DNA of 64,000 nucleotides from Odiellus spinosus (GCA_963920705.1 OY987237.1:5176601-5240600); one strand, 5' to 3'. Shown: positions 26,363 to 36,060, numbered from the stretch's first letter. The notes: generated by a model not told the origin, from the sequence alone. Translations and numbers: made by a program.

Positions 26363-26624
26363 ACTAGTTCCAAATGCTTATCAGCGTTCGAGTTCGGTGT
26401 TTATCTTTTGAAATAGAGCTAATAGGGAAAGAAGGCTGCTATGATTAAACGAATTATTTATTCTTAAAGTCTTAAAACAGAGGAGAGGGCGAAAGGGTGT
26501 CATCCCGCGACGTGTGGGTAATTAACCGCGCGCGTTTTAAATTAGAATCGGTAGACTGACGGGAAAACCGAAATATTTCACGTCGGAAATTCTTGTAGGC
26601 TTAACCGGTATTATATTTTAGGCT

Positions 26625-26634
26625 TATATATAAA
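26625..26634 (+). promoter_or_regulatory. TATA-like box inside left TIR
   Basis: TATATATAAA, about 155 bp upstream of the first left-hand gene. Being inside the repeat, it is mirrored at 40067-40076, so each arm would carry the same inward-facing promoter element. Confidence 0.4.
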
Positions 26635-26687
26635 TGAAAAGTGATTGGTGATAAGTGTTTTCAAGAGGTAATGTAAACAAGCGCTAG

Positions 26688-26696
26688 TATAAAAGG
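26688..26696 (+). promoter_or_regulatory. TATA box upstream of the 155-aa gene
   Basis: TATAAAAGG, just inside the TIR boundary and 93 bp before the ATG at 26789. It is a close match to the consensus TATA box and the best promoter candidate for the left-most gene. Confidence 0.55.
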
Positions 26697-26788
26697 TCTC
26701 GACGATGAGTCTGGGTGAACATATTCGCTACGTAAGTAACCGTTTTCACACGGAGAATTAACCGTATTCCGAAAGGCTGTTAATTCTG

Positions 26789-27256
26789 ATGGCGAAGACA
26801 TGTATTCTCGAAGCTAGCTTCCTGCGGGCTAATGGCGAGTACATAATAAAGGAATTGGCGTACTACATCGTGGAAACGGGAGAGAATGGAGTCTTCTCCT
26901 TTAAACCGCCATTTCGGTACAACGAGCTCAGCTACAAAGACAGGCGTTTGAACGGATGGATTACCCGTAATATAGGAGGGATGTTTTGGTGCGACGGAGA
27001 ATATAATTACAAGGACTTCGAAGATATTTTAAGGGGTCTTTTACAAAAAGCAAACGTGTTTTGGACGAAGGGACTCGATAAGTCAATTTTCCTGTCGAGA
27101 TATCTCGGTCATGACGTAGGAAATGCTGAGTCACTTGGCTGCCCTAAATTTACGAGAGAACCGATATTTGATTATTGTAAATACCACAAAAATAACGCCC
27201 AGTGTTGCTCTTTTAAAGCTTATAAATTAAATTTGTGGTTTAAAAAACAAAGTTAA
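26789..27256 (+). CDS. Conserved Polinton-type 155-aa protein, function unknown
   Basis: An intact 155-codon frame from an ATG, with an AATAAA-type polyadenylation signal about 15-30 bp after the stop. It is rich in aromatic residues. Features include IIKELAYYIVETGE (about 20-33), FSFKPPF (about 37-43), the WITRNIGGMFWCDGEYNY segment (about 57-74), KGLDKSIFLSRYLGHDV (about 94-110), and a C-terminal C-x(n)-C-KYH-C cluster (GCPKFT, YCKYH, CCSF), probably zinc-binding. The overall pattern (KELA, PPF, W..N..G..W..G, KG..K, GCP, C..H, C) resembles a short protein that I recall from arthropod mobile elements, possibly with a nuclease-like fold. That recollection is weak and I see no clear catalytic set. 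It lies next to the left TIR and reads inward. Confidence 0.8.
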   Translation: MAKTCILEASFLRANGEYIIKELAYYIVETGENGVFSFKPPFRYNELSYKDRRLNGWITRNIGGMFWCDGEYNYKDFEDILRGLLQKANVFWTKGLDKSIFLSRYLGHDVGNAESLGCPKFTREPIFDYCKYHKNNAQCCSFKAYKLNLWFKKQS

Positions 27257-27484
27257 GTGTTTGTATATAAATAAATAAAATTCGATTCGCACTCTTACTG
27301 ATTTCTCAATTTAGTATAAAATACAAACGAACTTACTTTAAGTGTTTACCAATGATATACTTTGAAAAACTACCCATATATTAGAGTACTTAAGTTATCG
27401 ATCGCGAACGATTTTATTTGGTATTAAAAGGAACGGTATAGATTGGAAATATTATTCTCTCGTTGGTCCCTTCTCATAGTAACT
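27257..27484 (+). other. Intergenic spacer and possible 5' UTR
   Basis: Contains the polyadenylation signals of the preceding gene (AATAAATAAAAT near 27270). A pyrimidine-rich acceptor-like site (TCCCTTCTCATAG) ends at about 27479, just before the next ATG, so the next transcript could have a 5' UTR intron. Confidence 0.35.
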
Positions 27485-28335
27485 ATGGATGCTAAGAACC
27501 CCCTCCCAACCATCTGCAGTTTGTTGTATACCGCCACCCTAGGATTAATATCACAGAACCTTGAATTAACATTCAAGGTTTTTATGATAATAATCCAAAA
27601 ATATCATAAGCGCTGGCATAACGGGATCTACCCCAACGAAGCTACAGGACAAATCAGGGTGGATCTCCCATATAACGCGAATCTGGAGAACGTGCGGACT
27701 AACGGCCTAAAAGGAAGTCAAAAATTTATATCCGTAAGATTATTTTTTAAAAATTACTATGCTAGTTGGGTACTTTAAATTATTATTAAGTTTATTCATT
27801 AATATGTCTTTATCAGGTAAAAAAAATCGATATCCCGGTCGAAGGTGAAGCAGAGGTGGCTGACATCCTGAGTTCTCTAGGGATCGAGGTTAATATCTCC
27901 AAGCAGGGTGTTCCGATTCCCGCCTCCACCCAGTTGTCAATCCCTGCGGCGATACCCATCCCACAACAAGAACCCATTCCGACAACGTCACAGGCTCTGG
28001 ACCTCGTACAACTGTTGAAAGACAACAACGGTGTTCAAACGTCTTCCACGATCACCCCGCAGGTGATATCTCAAATCAGGGAACCAGATGTCCCCAGTCT
28101 CGAGAATTTGATCGTTCCAGACTCTGCTCAGCCTCGCACTGGGGTTTTAGCGTCATCGGGGACCTCAAAAATCCTCGAATCTAATCCTCGGAAAAGATCT
28201 AAATCCGCGGATAAGGTTTTGATTAAAAAGAGAGCCCGGAAATCTAAGCCTGTTATCGAGACGGATGATTTACAGCATTTAATCAGCCTGGAACAGATCT
28301 GCCAATCGATCTTGGATGACCCCGAGGGTGATTAA
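27485..28335 (+). CDS. Spliced Polinton protein of 255 aa, function unknown
   Basis: Two exons, 27485-27733 and 27817-28335. The 83-bp intron has a GTAAGA donor and a TTTATCAG acceptor, and the frame is continuous across it (phase 0). Exon 1 begins MDAKNPLPTICSLL and has a hydrophobic/helical stretch (about 8-32) followed by basic YHKRWHNG. Exon 2 is Pro/Ile/Ser-rich in its middle (PIPASTQLSIPAAIPIPQ) and has a strongly basic bipartite nuclear-signal-like segment, NPRKRSKSADKVLIKKRARK, followed by an acidic end. I do not recognise the family. A DNA-binding or terminal-protein-like role near the polymerase gene is possible but speculative. An AT-rich tail with AATAAA signals follows. Confidence 0.72.
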
Positions 28336-28413
28336 AAAAAAAATAATAATAAAAAAAAAAAAAAAATAAAAAAAATAAAAAATAAAAAAATAAAAAAAAA
28401 AATATATATATAT
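28334..28413 (+). repeat. A-rich low-complexity tract
   Basis: Poly-A with interspersed T, then a short TA array, in the 3' flank of the preceding gene. AATAAA signals follow near 28440-28455. Confidence 0.9.
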
Positions 28414-28530
28414 GTATATTAAAATATTTTCAGTAAAGAATAAACAAAATGAATAAAGTTTTCCTTTAATATCTATCTCTTCTCTCGAGTATATTCGAGA
28501 ATTTCAAGTTTACTGATAAACGAGGGCTGA

Positions 28531-28538
28531 TATATAAA
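28531..28538 (+). promoter_or_regulatory. TATA-like box upstream of polymerase B
   Basis: TATATAAA, 76 bp before the polymerase ATG. A short leader with its own ATG (28564) and a GTAAGT at 28588 lies between, but I could not find an in-frame acceptor to make it a first exon. Confidence 0.45.
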
Positions 28539-28606
28539 CCCACCCAGAATTTTTTGTTTCATTATGGACTACAACATCGTAAAACTAGTAAGTACTTTAT
28601 AAAAAT

Positions 28607-31442
28607 ATGTTTCCCTGTGGGGTTTGCGGCTGTGAATTTAGGAGAAAAGATGTGTTAACGAGACATGTTCGCGAACAACATGAGGGGGTCAAATACACTT
28701 GTGATACATGTGGAAAACTTTTCGCGCGTAAAACACATTTAACGCGACATTCCCGGATACATAGAAATTCTCCTGTTACCCAACCTGTAAACGACGCTTC
28801 GTCAACCGAAAACCTATCTACGTTGCCCGAGAATGGTTCCATGCCGTCCGAGGATGAACCCACACCTCTTGAAAAGGATGCAATTCGCCCTGAGGAGATT
28901 CTCGTCCCTGTCGAGAATGATTTTGCCTCCGGTGCGGAGGAAATGTTAGCCTTAGGGGATGCGATTCTAAGTGCTAGATTCACCCCACCTGATTGTCAGA
29001 CGGACCTTGAACAATTTATGACCCCGCTCATCCCTAGTTTAATCAGATATTTGGAGCAACAGCTTATTAAAAGAAAGGGAATTAAATGGAATATTATAAT
29101 AAGAGTCCGCTATATTAAAGTACTACCCAACGGTGATGAGATGGAGCACATCCCGTACCTACGAAGTAGAACTCAGACTACACTCTTAGCGGATGAACTC
29201 GAAAATCAGATCAACGGGTGCGTTCAAACCATTTCTAATCAGATGCAAGAATTCCAGGAGCTAGGGAGCAATTGGGTGGTAGATAGAATTCTATACCTCC
29301 AAGTGGATGTTATCAAGTATCTACCCCTTGTCGCAGGCTCCTACATAAACACCCCCGAGGGGGTTATAGAAACAAAAAGCGTTCTCAACATAAAATCGAA
29401 CGATGGGATGTGTTTTAAATGGGCCTGCTTAGCCCATCTTCATCCTGTTGAATTGAACGCCAATCGTGTCTCCGGATATAAACAATATGAGAACGAATTA
29501 GACTGTTCGGAAATAAGCTTCCCCTTTTTACTCCACAATATGAAATTAAAAAAATTTGAAGTTAAAAACAATCTCTCGATTAACGTGTTTGCTTGGGAGG
29601 GAGGAGTCTTCCCCCGCTACGTCAGTGAACAGATAGTAAGCGAGGAAAGGGAGATTGATCTCCTGCTTCTGACTGAAAAAGATAAAAAACATTACTGCCT
29701 TATACGAAGCCTAAGTCGACTTCTGTCGCATTTTACCAACCACAACGGAAAAATATATATATGTAGAAGATGCCTACATAGGTATTCCGGGGCAAACGCC
29801 AAAAAAAATCACGCCGAACATAAAAAACATTGCTCCATCCACGCACCCCAACGAATTGAGATGCCCCTCAAAAAGCCTGTTCTATATTTTGAAAAATTCG
29901 AGTGGATGCAGAAGGTAAATTATTTTCTAAATTCTAGTCGGTTTCCCTATCTTACACGCTATTCGTTTAGTGTCCGTTCGTTATTTACGCCGACTTTGAG
30001 AGCATTTTAAACCGTTATCAAACTTGTTCAAATAACTCGACTCTTTCCTCCACCACAAAACTCGCCGAGCATGCCGCCTGTGGGTTCAGCTACGTAGTAA
30101 TCGGACAAGATGGTAAGTCTCTGGCTTCTTGACGTCGACCTAGTTTCTAACCAATTTCACCAGGTAAGCCCCGGCTACCTGTCACGTATCGTGGGATAGA
30201 CGCTGTCGAGGTGTTTCTTGAGAGTTTACTAATGGAGGAGGAAAATATATTGGAGATTCTACAAAAGAACATTCCAATGGACTTAACCCCGAATGAATTA
30301 GAAGCCAGTAGAAAATCAACACACTGCTATATATGTACTGGAATTTTGACGACAGAGGATTACGGGGTGAACGACCATTGCCATCTAACAGATGAGTTTT
30401 AAAATTATTTAGCTTATTAGTTCTGTATTTCATTATCCTTCATTTTAAGTAGTTTTCGGGGTCGCGCTCATAACAGCTGTAACCTCAAGATGCGGATGGA
30501 CAAAAAAATACCTGTTGTTCTTCACAATATGTCCAAGTAAATATCTCCAATCCCATTATAAGTACTGATTATTTTTATAATCTTCACCCTCTCTTTAAAG
30601 CTACGATTCGCATCTGATCCTACAGAAGATGGGTATTTTCAAGGAGCAGAATATAGAGGTCATCCCAAATAACTCCGAACGATATATCTGCATCGGATTT
30701 AGCTGTCTACAATTTATAGATTCAATGAGATTTATGCCAGCCTCGCTCGACACCCTGGTTCAAAATTTGGCTCAGGACGGGATCAACAAATTTAGCATCC
30801 TCGCTGCATCGTATAACCCTGAGCAAGTATGTTTAGCTCTCAAGAAGCTGTCATACCCCTATGACTATATGGACTCGATGGCACGGTTTGAGGAGACTCA
30901 ATTACCACCTAAAGAAGCTTTTTATAATATTCTAACTGACGAGCATATATCCGATGAAAATTACCAACACACTCGGGATGTTTGGGAGAAATTTGAAATA
31001 AAAAATCTAGGAGATCTTCACGACACATACGTTCAAATTGATACGCTACAGTTGGCGTGTGTTTTCGAGGAATTTAGAACCATGTGTTTGGATTATTATC
31101 GCTTAGACCCTGCACATTCATACACAGGACCAGGATTAGCCTGGGAAGCCGCCCTCCTGAAGACAGGTGTAAAATTAGATTTGCTGTTGGATCCGGATAT
31201 ACATCTCTTTATCGGTAGTTTCATTTATATTTATTTTTAATACTTGACATTAATGTTTTCCTGTATTGTAGAACGTGGGATTAGAGGTGGTGTATCTCTG
31301 ATAAGCAATCGATACGCCGAAGCTAATAACAAATATCTCCCCGATCACGACGAATCCAAACCTAGCAACTATATCGTATATTTAGACATAAACAATTTAT
31401 ATGGTAAATATAATAATTGGAAATCTTCAATAATTTCATGCT

Positions 31443-31479
<37 letters not shown>

Positions 31480-32937
31480 AAGGCAAAGTTATGAAGGACT
31501 ACCTCCCGATGAACAACTTCGGGTGGATCGACCCCGATAGTGATCTTCTGGCCTACACACTGAAGTATATTTTGGATCTGCCAGACGATTCACCATATGG
31601 ATTCATCCTAGAGGTTGATTTGGACTACCCGGAGGAGCTACACAACACACATAATTGTTTCCCTCTCGCACCGGAAACGAGGAAAATAACGATCGACATG
31701 TTTTCCCCGACCTACAAATTGCTAATGACGAAGAACGGCCTTCCCTTAAAAGACACACTACCTAAACTCCTACCGACCTTAAATAACAAGTCGAACTACG
31801 TTACACATTATAGGAATCTTAAATATTATATCTCTCAGGGTTTGAAATTAAAAAAAGTACATAGAGTACTATCGTTCGGTCAAGGACCTTGGCTTAGTCC
31901 ATACATTGATTTCAACACGGAAAAGAGGAAGATCGCCACTACAGAATTTCAACGGGATTTTTTTAAGCTGATGAACAACAGGTATAAAGCGCACGGAATT
32001 AATTCAATTATTTTTATTAATCTCTGTAATACATTAGCGTTTTCGGTAAAACGATGGAGAATTTGCGAAATAGAATTGATTTCACCCTCGTGCAGACAGC
32101 TGAAAAAGCAATCAAAAAAGCATCGTCGCCCGCCTTTCAAAAGTTCATTGTGTACCATAATGAATTGGTCGGGATTCAACGAGCTAAATCATTTCTTTAT
32201 CTAAATAGACCCATATTCACGGGCTTCTCGATTTTAGATCTCGCCAAGTTATTTCTGTATAAATTCCACTATGACTTTATCAAGGAGAAATACGGCGGTA
32301 ACGCGGTACTACAGTTTACTGATACGGGTATTAGTTTATCTTTCACACTATTTGCCGCATACTAACTTTTTCATTCATAGATAGCTTAATGTACGATATA
32401 AAAACCGAGGACGTGTACGCCGACTTCAAAAAGCATGGCGATCGGTTTGATTTCTCGGGCTACCCAAAATCGCACAACCTTTTCAGCGACACCAATAAGA
32501 AGGTTCTGGGTAAAATGAAAGACGAGATGAATGGTGGGATTATAAAAGGTGATTTTTGTGGATAAGTTTCTGTATTAAATATGTGCTAATGTATTTTTCT
32601 ATCTCTATTAGAATTCGTCGGACTTCGACCGAAACTTTATTCCATTTTATCTGAGGTGGGGGAGAAGAAGACTGCAAAGGGGATCTGTCGCCGTGTTGTG
32701 AAACGTTCTATCCACCACTCAGATTACCGTGAATGCTTATTCGGTGAGGCTGAGACATCCTGCGTTATGAAAAGGATTGTCAGCGACAAGCACAACCTAT
32801 ACACAGTTAGCCAAAGAAAGAAGGCGCTATCCGCCTGCGATAACAAGAAATACATTCTTCCTGGGGGGATACGAACCCTATCATACGGTCATCGTTTAAT
32901 AAAAAAATTTAACGACCGAGTTAGGGAAATTAAATAA
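28607..32937 (+). CDS. Protein-primed DNA polymerase B with N-terminal C2H2 zinc fingers
   Basis: Replicative polymerase of the Polinton. I read ten exons: 28607-29914, 29971-30112, 30164-30395, 30453-30536, 30601-31214, 31272-31403, 31483-31981, 32038-32327, 32381-32548, 32612-32937. The nine GT-AG introns are 51-79 bp, and the total is 1,264 codons with the frame kept throughout. Two C2H2 fingers (about 4-51) precede an acidic linker, the N-terminal polymerase region, and a CxxC...H..C cluster near 385-410. Exo I reads VIYADFES (about 440-447) and Exo II HNMSNYD (about 584-591). Polymerase motifs: [10 protein letters not shown] (about 829-837); [12 protein letters not shown] (about 1002-1012); C, FTDTDSLMY (about 1096-1104). 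The C-terminal GIRTLSYGH is typical of the family. Introns 4 to 9 fall next to conserved motifs, which fixes the joins well. AATAAA signals follow the stop. Confidence 0.93.
31445..31474 (+). repeat. Poly-T tract in polymerase intron 6
   Basis: Thirty T residues between the donor at 31404 and the AG at 31481-31482. This probably is the polypyrimidine tract, lengthened by slippage; its length may vary between copies. Confidence 0.85.
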
Positions 32938-33001
32938 ATAAAAATAATAAAGTTGGAATAAAAAATAAGTATTGAAGATTGTTGATATGAAATTAAATAA
33001 A
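32938..33001. terminator. Convergent 3' ends of the two Polinton gene sets
   Basis: A 64-bp AT-rich gap between the polymerase stop (+) and the protease stop (-). It carries AATAAA-type polyadenylation signals for the + strand (near 32948 and 32957). The minus-strand ATTCAATAAAATT overlaps the end of the protease region. Confidence 0.6.
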
Positions 33002-33463
33002 TTATAATTTTATTGAATATCTTTTGTACATAAATTCTTTTATCATATTGTCGTTAGAAATTGTGTTCTTAGAAAACCTGGATATAATGTTGTACATTTT
33101 AACACCGCGACATCTATTGAGACTGAAATATATCGAATACCCCCCACAGGTCCAACTCTTATTCCCTTGTAACTGCAAAGAATTATACGAAATCATTCGA
33201 CTATTTTTCTCCGCGAATTCATTAAATTTAAACACGTCGGGAGGGTTTCCATAACTTTCAAAAAACTCTAAGTTTTTCGAGCTAGTAAAATACATAAGAC
33301 ACCAATGTTCTCCGTCCTCGCTAGATGATGCGGTATTTACGATAAAAAGCGATGGGAATGATTGCACGGTTTTTGGTAGAGTATTTGCCGCGAACACACC
33401 ACGAAAAATATCCCTGGTGTATTTATCGTTCTCCAATATGTTCTTTATTTGCGTAGTGTCCAT
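33002..33463 (-). CDS. Adenain-type cysteine protease (virion maturation)
   Basis: A 153-aa protein starting MDTTQIKNIL. An upstream extension of the frame exists but overlaps the major capsid gene and has no ATG that fits the family. It has the adenovirus protease layout: His53 in GEHWCLMYF, acidic Glu69 in FFESYG, Gln99 in LQLQG and Cys106 in SWTCGGYS. The Gln-Cys spacing of 7 equals that in adenain. It is shorter than the about 200-aa adenovirus enzyme but normal for Polintons. The expected role is cleavage of capsid precursors. The ATG is 1 bp past the capsid stop. Confidence 0.9.
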   Translation of the reverse strand: MDTTQIKNILENDKYTRDIFRGVFAANTLPKTVQSFPSLFIVNTASSSEDGEHWCLMYFTSSKNLEFFESYGNPPDVFKFNEFAEKNSRMISYNSLQLQGNKSWTCGGYSIYFSLNRCRGVKMYNIISRFSKNTISNDNMIKEFMYKRYSIKL

Positions 33464-33464
33464 T

Positions 33465-34790
33465 CTAATCAACGACGATAACGGTTCTGTTCTTATCAAT
33501 TTCAATGAGCGACTGAAATTCAGCGTAAACAATTACAGCCACAGTCTCCGTAAGAGGGGCGGCGAATTTTAATTCAAGTCTTAAATTCCCGTTTTTAACC
33601 AAATGGAAATGGGAAGCGTTTGAAGTCAAATCCACTGTGAGATCGAAGCAATAAAGGCAGTTACCGCCGGCAAAATCATCCCGACTTATTTGATTACCCT
33701 CGTCAAGTTGGAACTGCCCGGTCATTAGAGTTAGATTATTATACGCCTGGATAAAACTATTCTGACCGAAATTTGGAGTAAGTGGTTTGTGGGGGACGCT
33801 ACTCCCGTCGATAGACAGCCCAATATGATTTAAATTAAAATTTTGAAAGTTAAACGGACATAACTTTAGTTCCCCTAAGTAGGCGCTTTGCGAGACTAGG
33901 CCGATAACAATTTTCTTGGGGGTTGAGCCTGTGAAAAGGTGATCTTGAACTACGCTCATATTTCCCGTAGGTATAGAGAAAGACGTACACTCTGTTCTAT
34001 TAATTGGATATTTCGCTCTAGCTACCTGCATCACTTTGGCGTGTGCGAGACCGATTTCGGGGATAAGCTTCATTTTTCTGATATACAGCGCGGCGGACTT
34101 AATTTCAACGCGACCCGTTACATCACCGTGTAGACAGAAATCGAAGTTCGGCTTCCCGAAAACGAATTTCAAATCTACTAGATTTAGTAGATATCGCGGT
34201 TGTTGACATAAATCCAGATGCAAACCACCGATCATATCAATTACACCACTCTGGGCAAATTTAGCTCTTTTTTGAAACCCTTCGTTAGCGTTAAAATTAT
34301 CGAAAAATTCCGCTGTATCCCGATAATATAGAGAGCTCGTCAGATGGCTATTTTTAGCCGGATCCCCGTATGTTAACAGCGTTTGAATCATACTTTTATA
34401 TGGATAATTTTGAGCCGAGGGTGTAACGGACTTCTCGTTTAAATACAGGTGAACCTCGGGGAACATACTATGTAGAAATAAATTGGTTGGAGCCAGATTA
34501 TCCATCAGGGTCGCTACAGTACCGTCAGCGGCAAAAACCGTAGCTAGCGGGTGGGAGCCGCTGCTTTTCTTAATTTCCACTTGAACGTGCAGCAGAGTTT
34601 TTGATAGATCGACGTAAGTCTCGGAGTTCCCGTTGATGTGGAATGTTAAAGATGAATTATTCGAAATACTTGATATTGGATTATGCTCAACCCATTCTCC
34701 TGATATGACACTCGTCTGGGTCATAGGTACTTCGAATAGGTTGAGTTCGGAATTTACGCAGCTATTCGAGTGGGGGTGTAGCAAAGCCAT
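33465..34790 (-). CDS. Major capsid protein (double jelly-roll, hexon-like)
   Basis: An intact 441-aa protein. It begins MALLHPHSNSCVNSELNLF and contains the hallmarks of the Polinton capsid family, often annotated in animal genomes as F54H12.2-like: TQTSVISGEWVEHNPIS (about 25-41), NLFLHSMFPEV (about 102-112), AKNSHLTSSLYYRDT, IDMIGGLHLDL, AKYPINRTE, PFNFQNFNLN, EGNQISRDD and VIVYAEFQSLIEID near the C-terminus. This family forms trimeric double-jelly-roll capsomers. It begins 2 bp downstream of the pVI/pX-like gene and is followed after 1 bp by the protease, so the virion genes are packed as in a phage operon. No intron or break seen. Confidence 0.95.
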   Translation of the reverse strand: MALLHPHSNSCVNSELNLFEVPMTQTSVISGEWVEHNPISSISNNSSLTFHINGNSETYVDLSKTLLHVQVEIKKSSGSHPLATVFAADGTVATLMDNLAPTNLFLHSMFPEVHLYLNEKSVTPSAQNYPYKSMIQTLLTYGDPAKNSHLTSSLYYRDTAEFFDNFNANEGFQKRAKFAQSGVIDMIGGLHLDLCQQPRYLLNLVDLKFVFGKPNFDFCLHGDVTGRVEIKSAALYIRKMKLIPEIGLAHAKVMQVARAKYPINRTECTSFSIPTGNMSVVQDHLFTGSTPKKIVIGLVSQSAYLGELKLCPFNFQNFNLNHIGLSIDGSSVPHKPLTPNFGQNSFIQAYNNLTLMTGQFQLDEGNQISRDDFAGGNCLYCFDLTVDLTSNASHFHLVKNGNLRLELKFAAPLTETVAVIVYAEFQSLIEIDKNRTVIVVD

Positions 34791-34792
34791 TT

Positions 34793-35233
34793 CTATCTTG
34801 AAAAAATATCCGAAGGAGAGGGGAATCGTCGAGGTGCTCTCTTCTTCCTAGCCTTCCTTAATGTGGTCGGGGATTTTTTGGCACGCTTCTTTTTAAGTCC
34901 CGAACCTATCATATCTTGGATGGCTTCGGAGGCGGCGGAAATAGTTTCTTTCCCTGCCATTTTCGAGCGGGATCTTAACGACGCTTTCACAGGTATACCA
35001 CTCGCGACATCACCCACGACCTTCCCTCCTGTATTTAATAATTTCTTCCCCAAGTACGATAAACCCTTTTTAAGTAACGGCATAGCGCTGCGAAAGGCGG
35101 ACGCTAAAATGTTACCCAAACCATAACCCCTTTGTACGCTTATGCCCTGATATACAGGAATCGAACCGTATCCGGCCTGATTTAAAAATAAATTTTCATA
35201 TTCCTCCACGGTATGGTATACCGGCGTCCTCAT
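34793..35233 (-). CDS. Small basic amphipathic minor virion protein (pVI/pX-like candidate)
   Basis: 146 aa. The N-terminus, MRTPVYHTVEEYENLF, is followed by a Gly/Tyr-rich part, then an amphipathic helix region (GLGNILASAFRSAMPLLKKG, about 38-57) and a strongly basic C-terminus (LKKKRAKK, RKARKKRAPRR). The combination of membrane-active helix and basic tail is like adenovirus proteins VI and X. The assignment is by composition and position between penton and major capsid genes, not by a motif. It ends 2 bp before the capsid ATG. Confidence 0.75.
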   Translation of the reverse strand: MRTPVYHTVEEYENLFLNQAGYGSIPVYQGISVQRGYGLGNILASAFRSAMPLLKKGLSYLGKKLLNTGGKVVGDVASGIPVKASLRSRSKMAGKETISAASEAIQDMIGSGLKKKRAKKSPTTLRKARKKRAPRRFPSPSDIFSR

Positions 35234-35292
35234 GATGTTGACAGTACGTTTATCTCTATACGAGTGACCGCTGATAGAGGGGTGTCTTACTA

Positions 35293-36060
35293 TTATAGCC
35301 GAAACCAGGATCTCAGAGGTCTGAAATGCAGAGTCGCGTGAATCTTACCACGCTCGAATTGAACAGGGTTTCCGAGGTCATCCATAATATTTATTTCGAT
35401 TGTCTGTATTTGGTGTGACGCCACGGGAATATAGTGCGGTCGTGTAAATATAGCGTCTATCGTCTCGCCGTCCTGTCCCCTAACACTAATTAATCTAAGA
35501 AGTGGAACGTTACGATCCCCCACGATTGTTTTCTCAGCGACGTCTGAGTATACGAACAGGGAATGTAAGGACGCGTTCATGTCAATCGCATACGGTGCCC
35601 TTGCAGAAGATTCTATCCTTATAACCTCCCCCGTATCTTCGCGGGTGAAGCCCAACATATTAGCAATGTGGGTGGGTATGTCCAATTTAACCCCATCTTT
35701 TAGCTCGACGGAAACACGTTTACTGAGCACCTCGTAACTGAACGTCACCCCGTTCCCACTACTAAGTTCAATCATCTCCAGAAGTTCGTGAACCGTGTTA
35801 TAATTTCCAGGTGGAATCTGAATTAACCGCTGAAATTTGAATCCTGGGTCCCCGGGTTTACCTTCAGTCCAACTACGTATGAAGTACTCTTGCTTTACGT
35901 TGTTCCAACTATGGGGGTAGGATAACTCTGAAAGGCCTACTTCGTAGGGTCCCGAAAATTTCACTATTTCCGGGAGATAGGTTCGGAATTTGCTGACGGT
36001 ATTATTGGGGAAGTAATTCATCGATGAATCTGAGGGGAGCGTGATATAGAAACTGCTCAT
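35293..36060 (-). CDS. Minor capsid protein (penton-like single jelly-roll)
   Basis: 255 aa, beginning MSSFYITLPSDSSMNYFPNN, the typical start of Polinton penton proteins. It continues with YEVGLSELSYPHSWNNV (about 39-55), IPPGNYNTVHELL (about 82-94), MLGFTRED, LFVYSDVAEKTIVGD with NVPLLRLISVRG (about 168-195), and a C-terminal GKIHATLHFRPL. The family supplies the pentameric vertices of the capsid. Its ATG overlaps the integrase stop by 4 bp (ATGA). Confidence 0.93.
   Translation of the reverse strand: MSSFYITLPSDSSMNYFPNNTVSKFRTYLPEIVKFSGPYEVGLSELSYPHSWNNVKQEYFIRSWTEGKPGDPGFKFQRLIQIPPGNYNTVHELLEMIELSSGNGVTFSYEVLSKRVSVELKDGVKLDIPTHIANMLGFTREDTGEVIRIESSARAPYAIDMNASLHSLFVYSDVAEKTIVGDRNVPLLRLISVRGQDGETIDAIFTRPHYIPVASHQIQTIEINIMDDLGNPVQFERGKIHATLHFRPLRSWFRL

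Larger units (their letters stand above)
25940..26682 (+). repeat. Polinton left terminal inverted repeat (743 bp)
   Basis: Mirrors 40022-40761. By eye the only clear difference is a 3-bp indel close to the inner edge (GTGATTGGTGATAAG against GTGAGTGATAAG). It holds a tandemly duplicated module of about 195 bp and a TATA-like box near its inner edge. Short open frames here appear in mirror image in the other repeat and are not genes. Confidence 0.95.

Noticed and set aside
28564-28606. Small upstream exon (ATG at 28564, donor GTAAGT at 28588) for the polymerase
   Set aside because: No downstream acceptor keeps both frame and the first zinc finger, so the ATG at 28607 was kept.
28597-28983. 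128-codon minus-strand frame
   Set aside because: Shadow of the polymerase zinc-finger exon.
30182-30433. Minus-strand 83-codon frame in the polymerase region
   Set aside because: Antisense shadow; the plus strand encodes polymerase exon 3.
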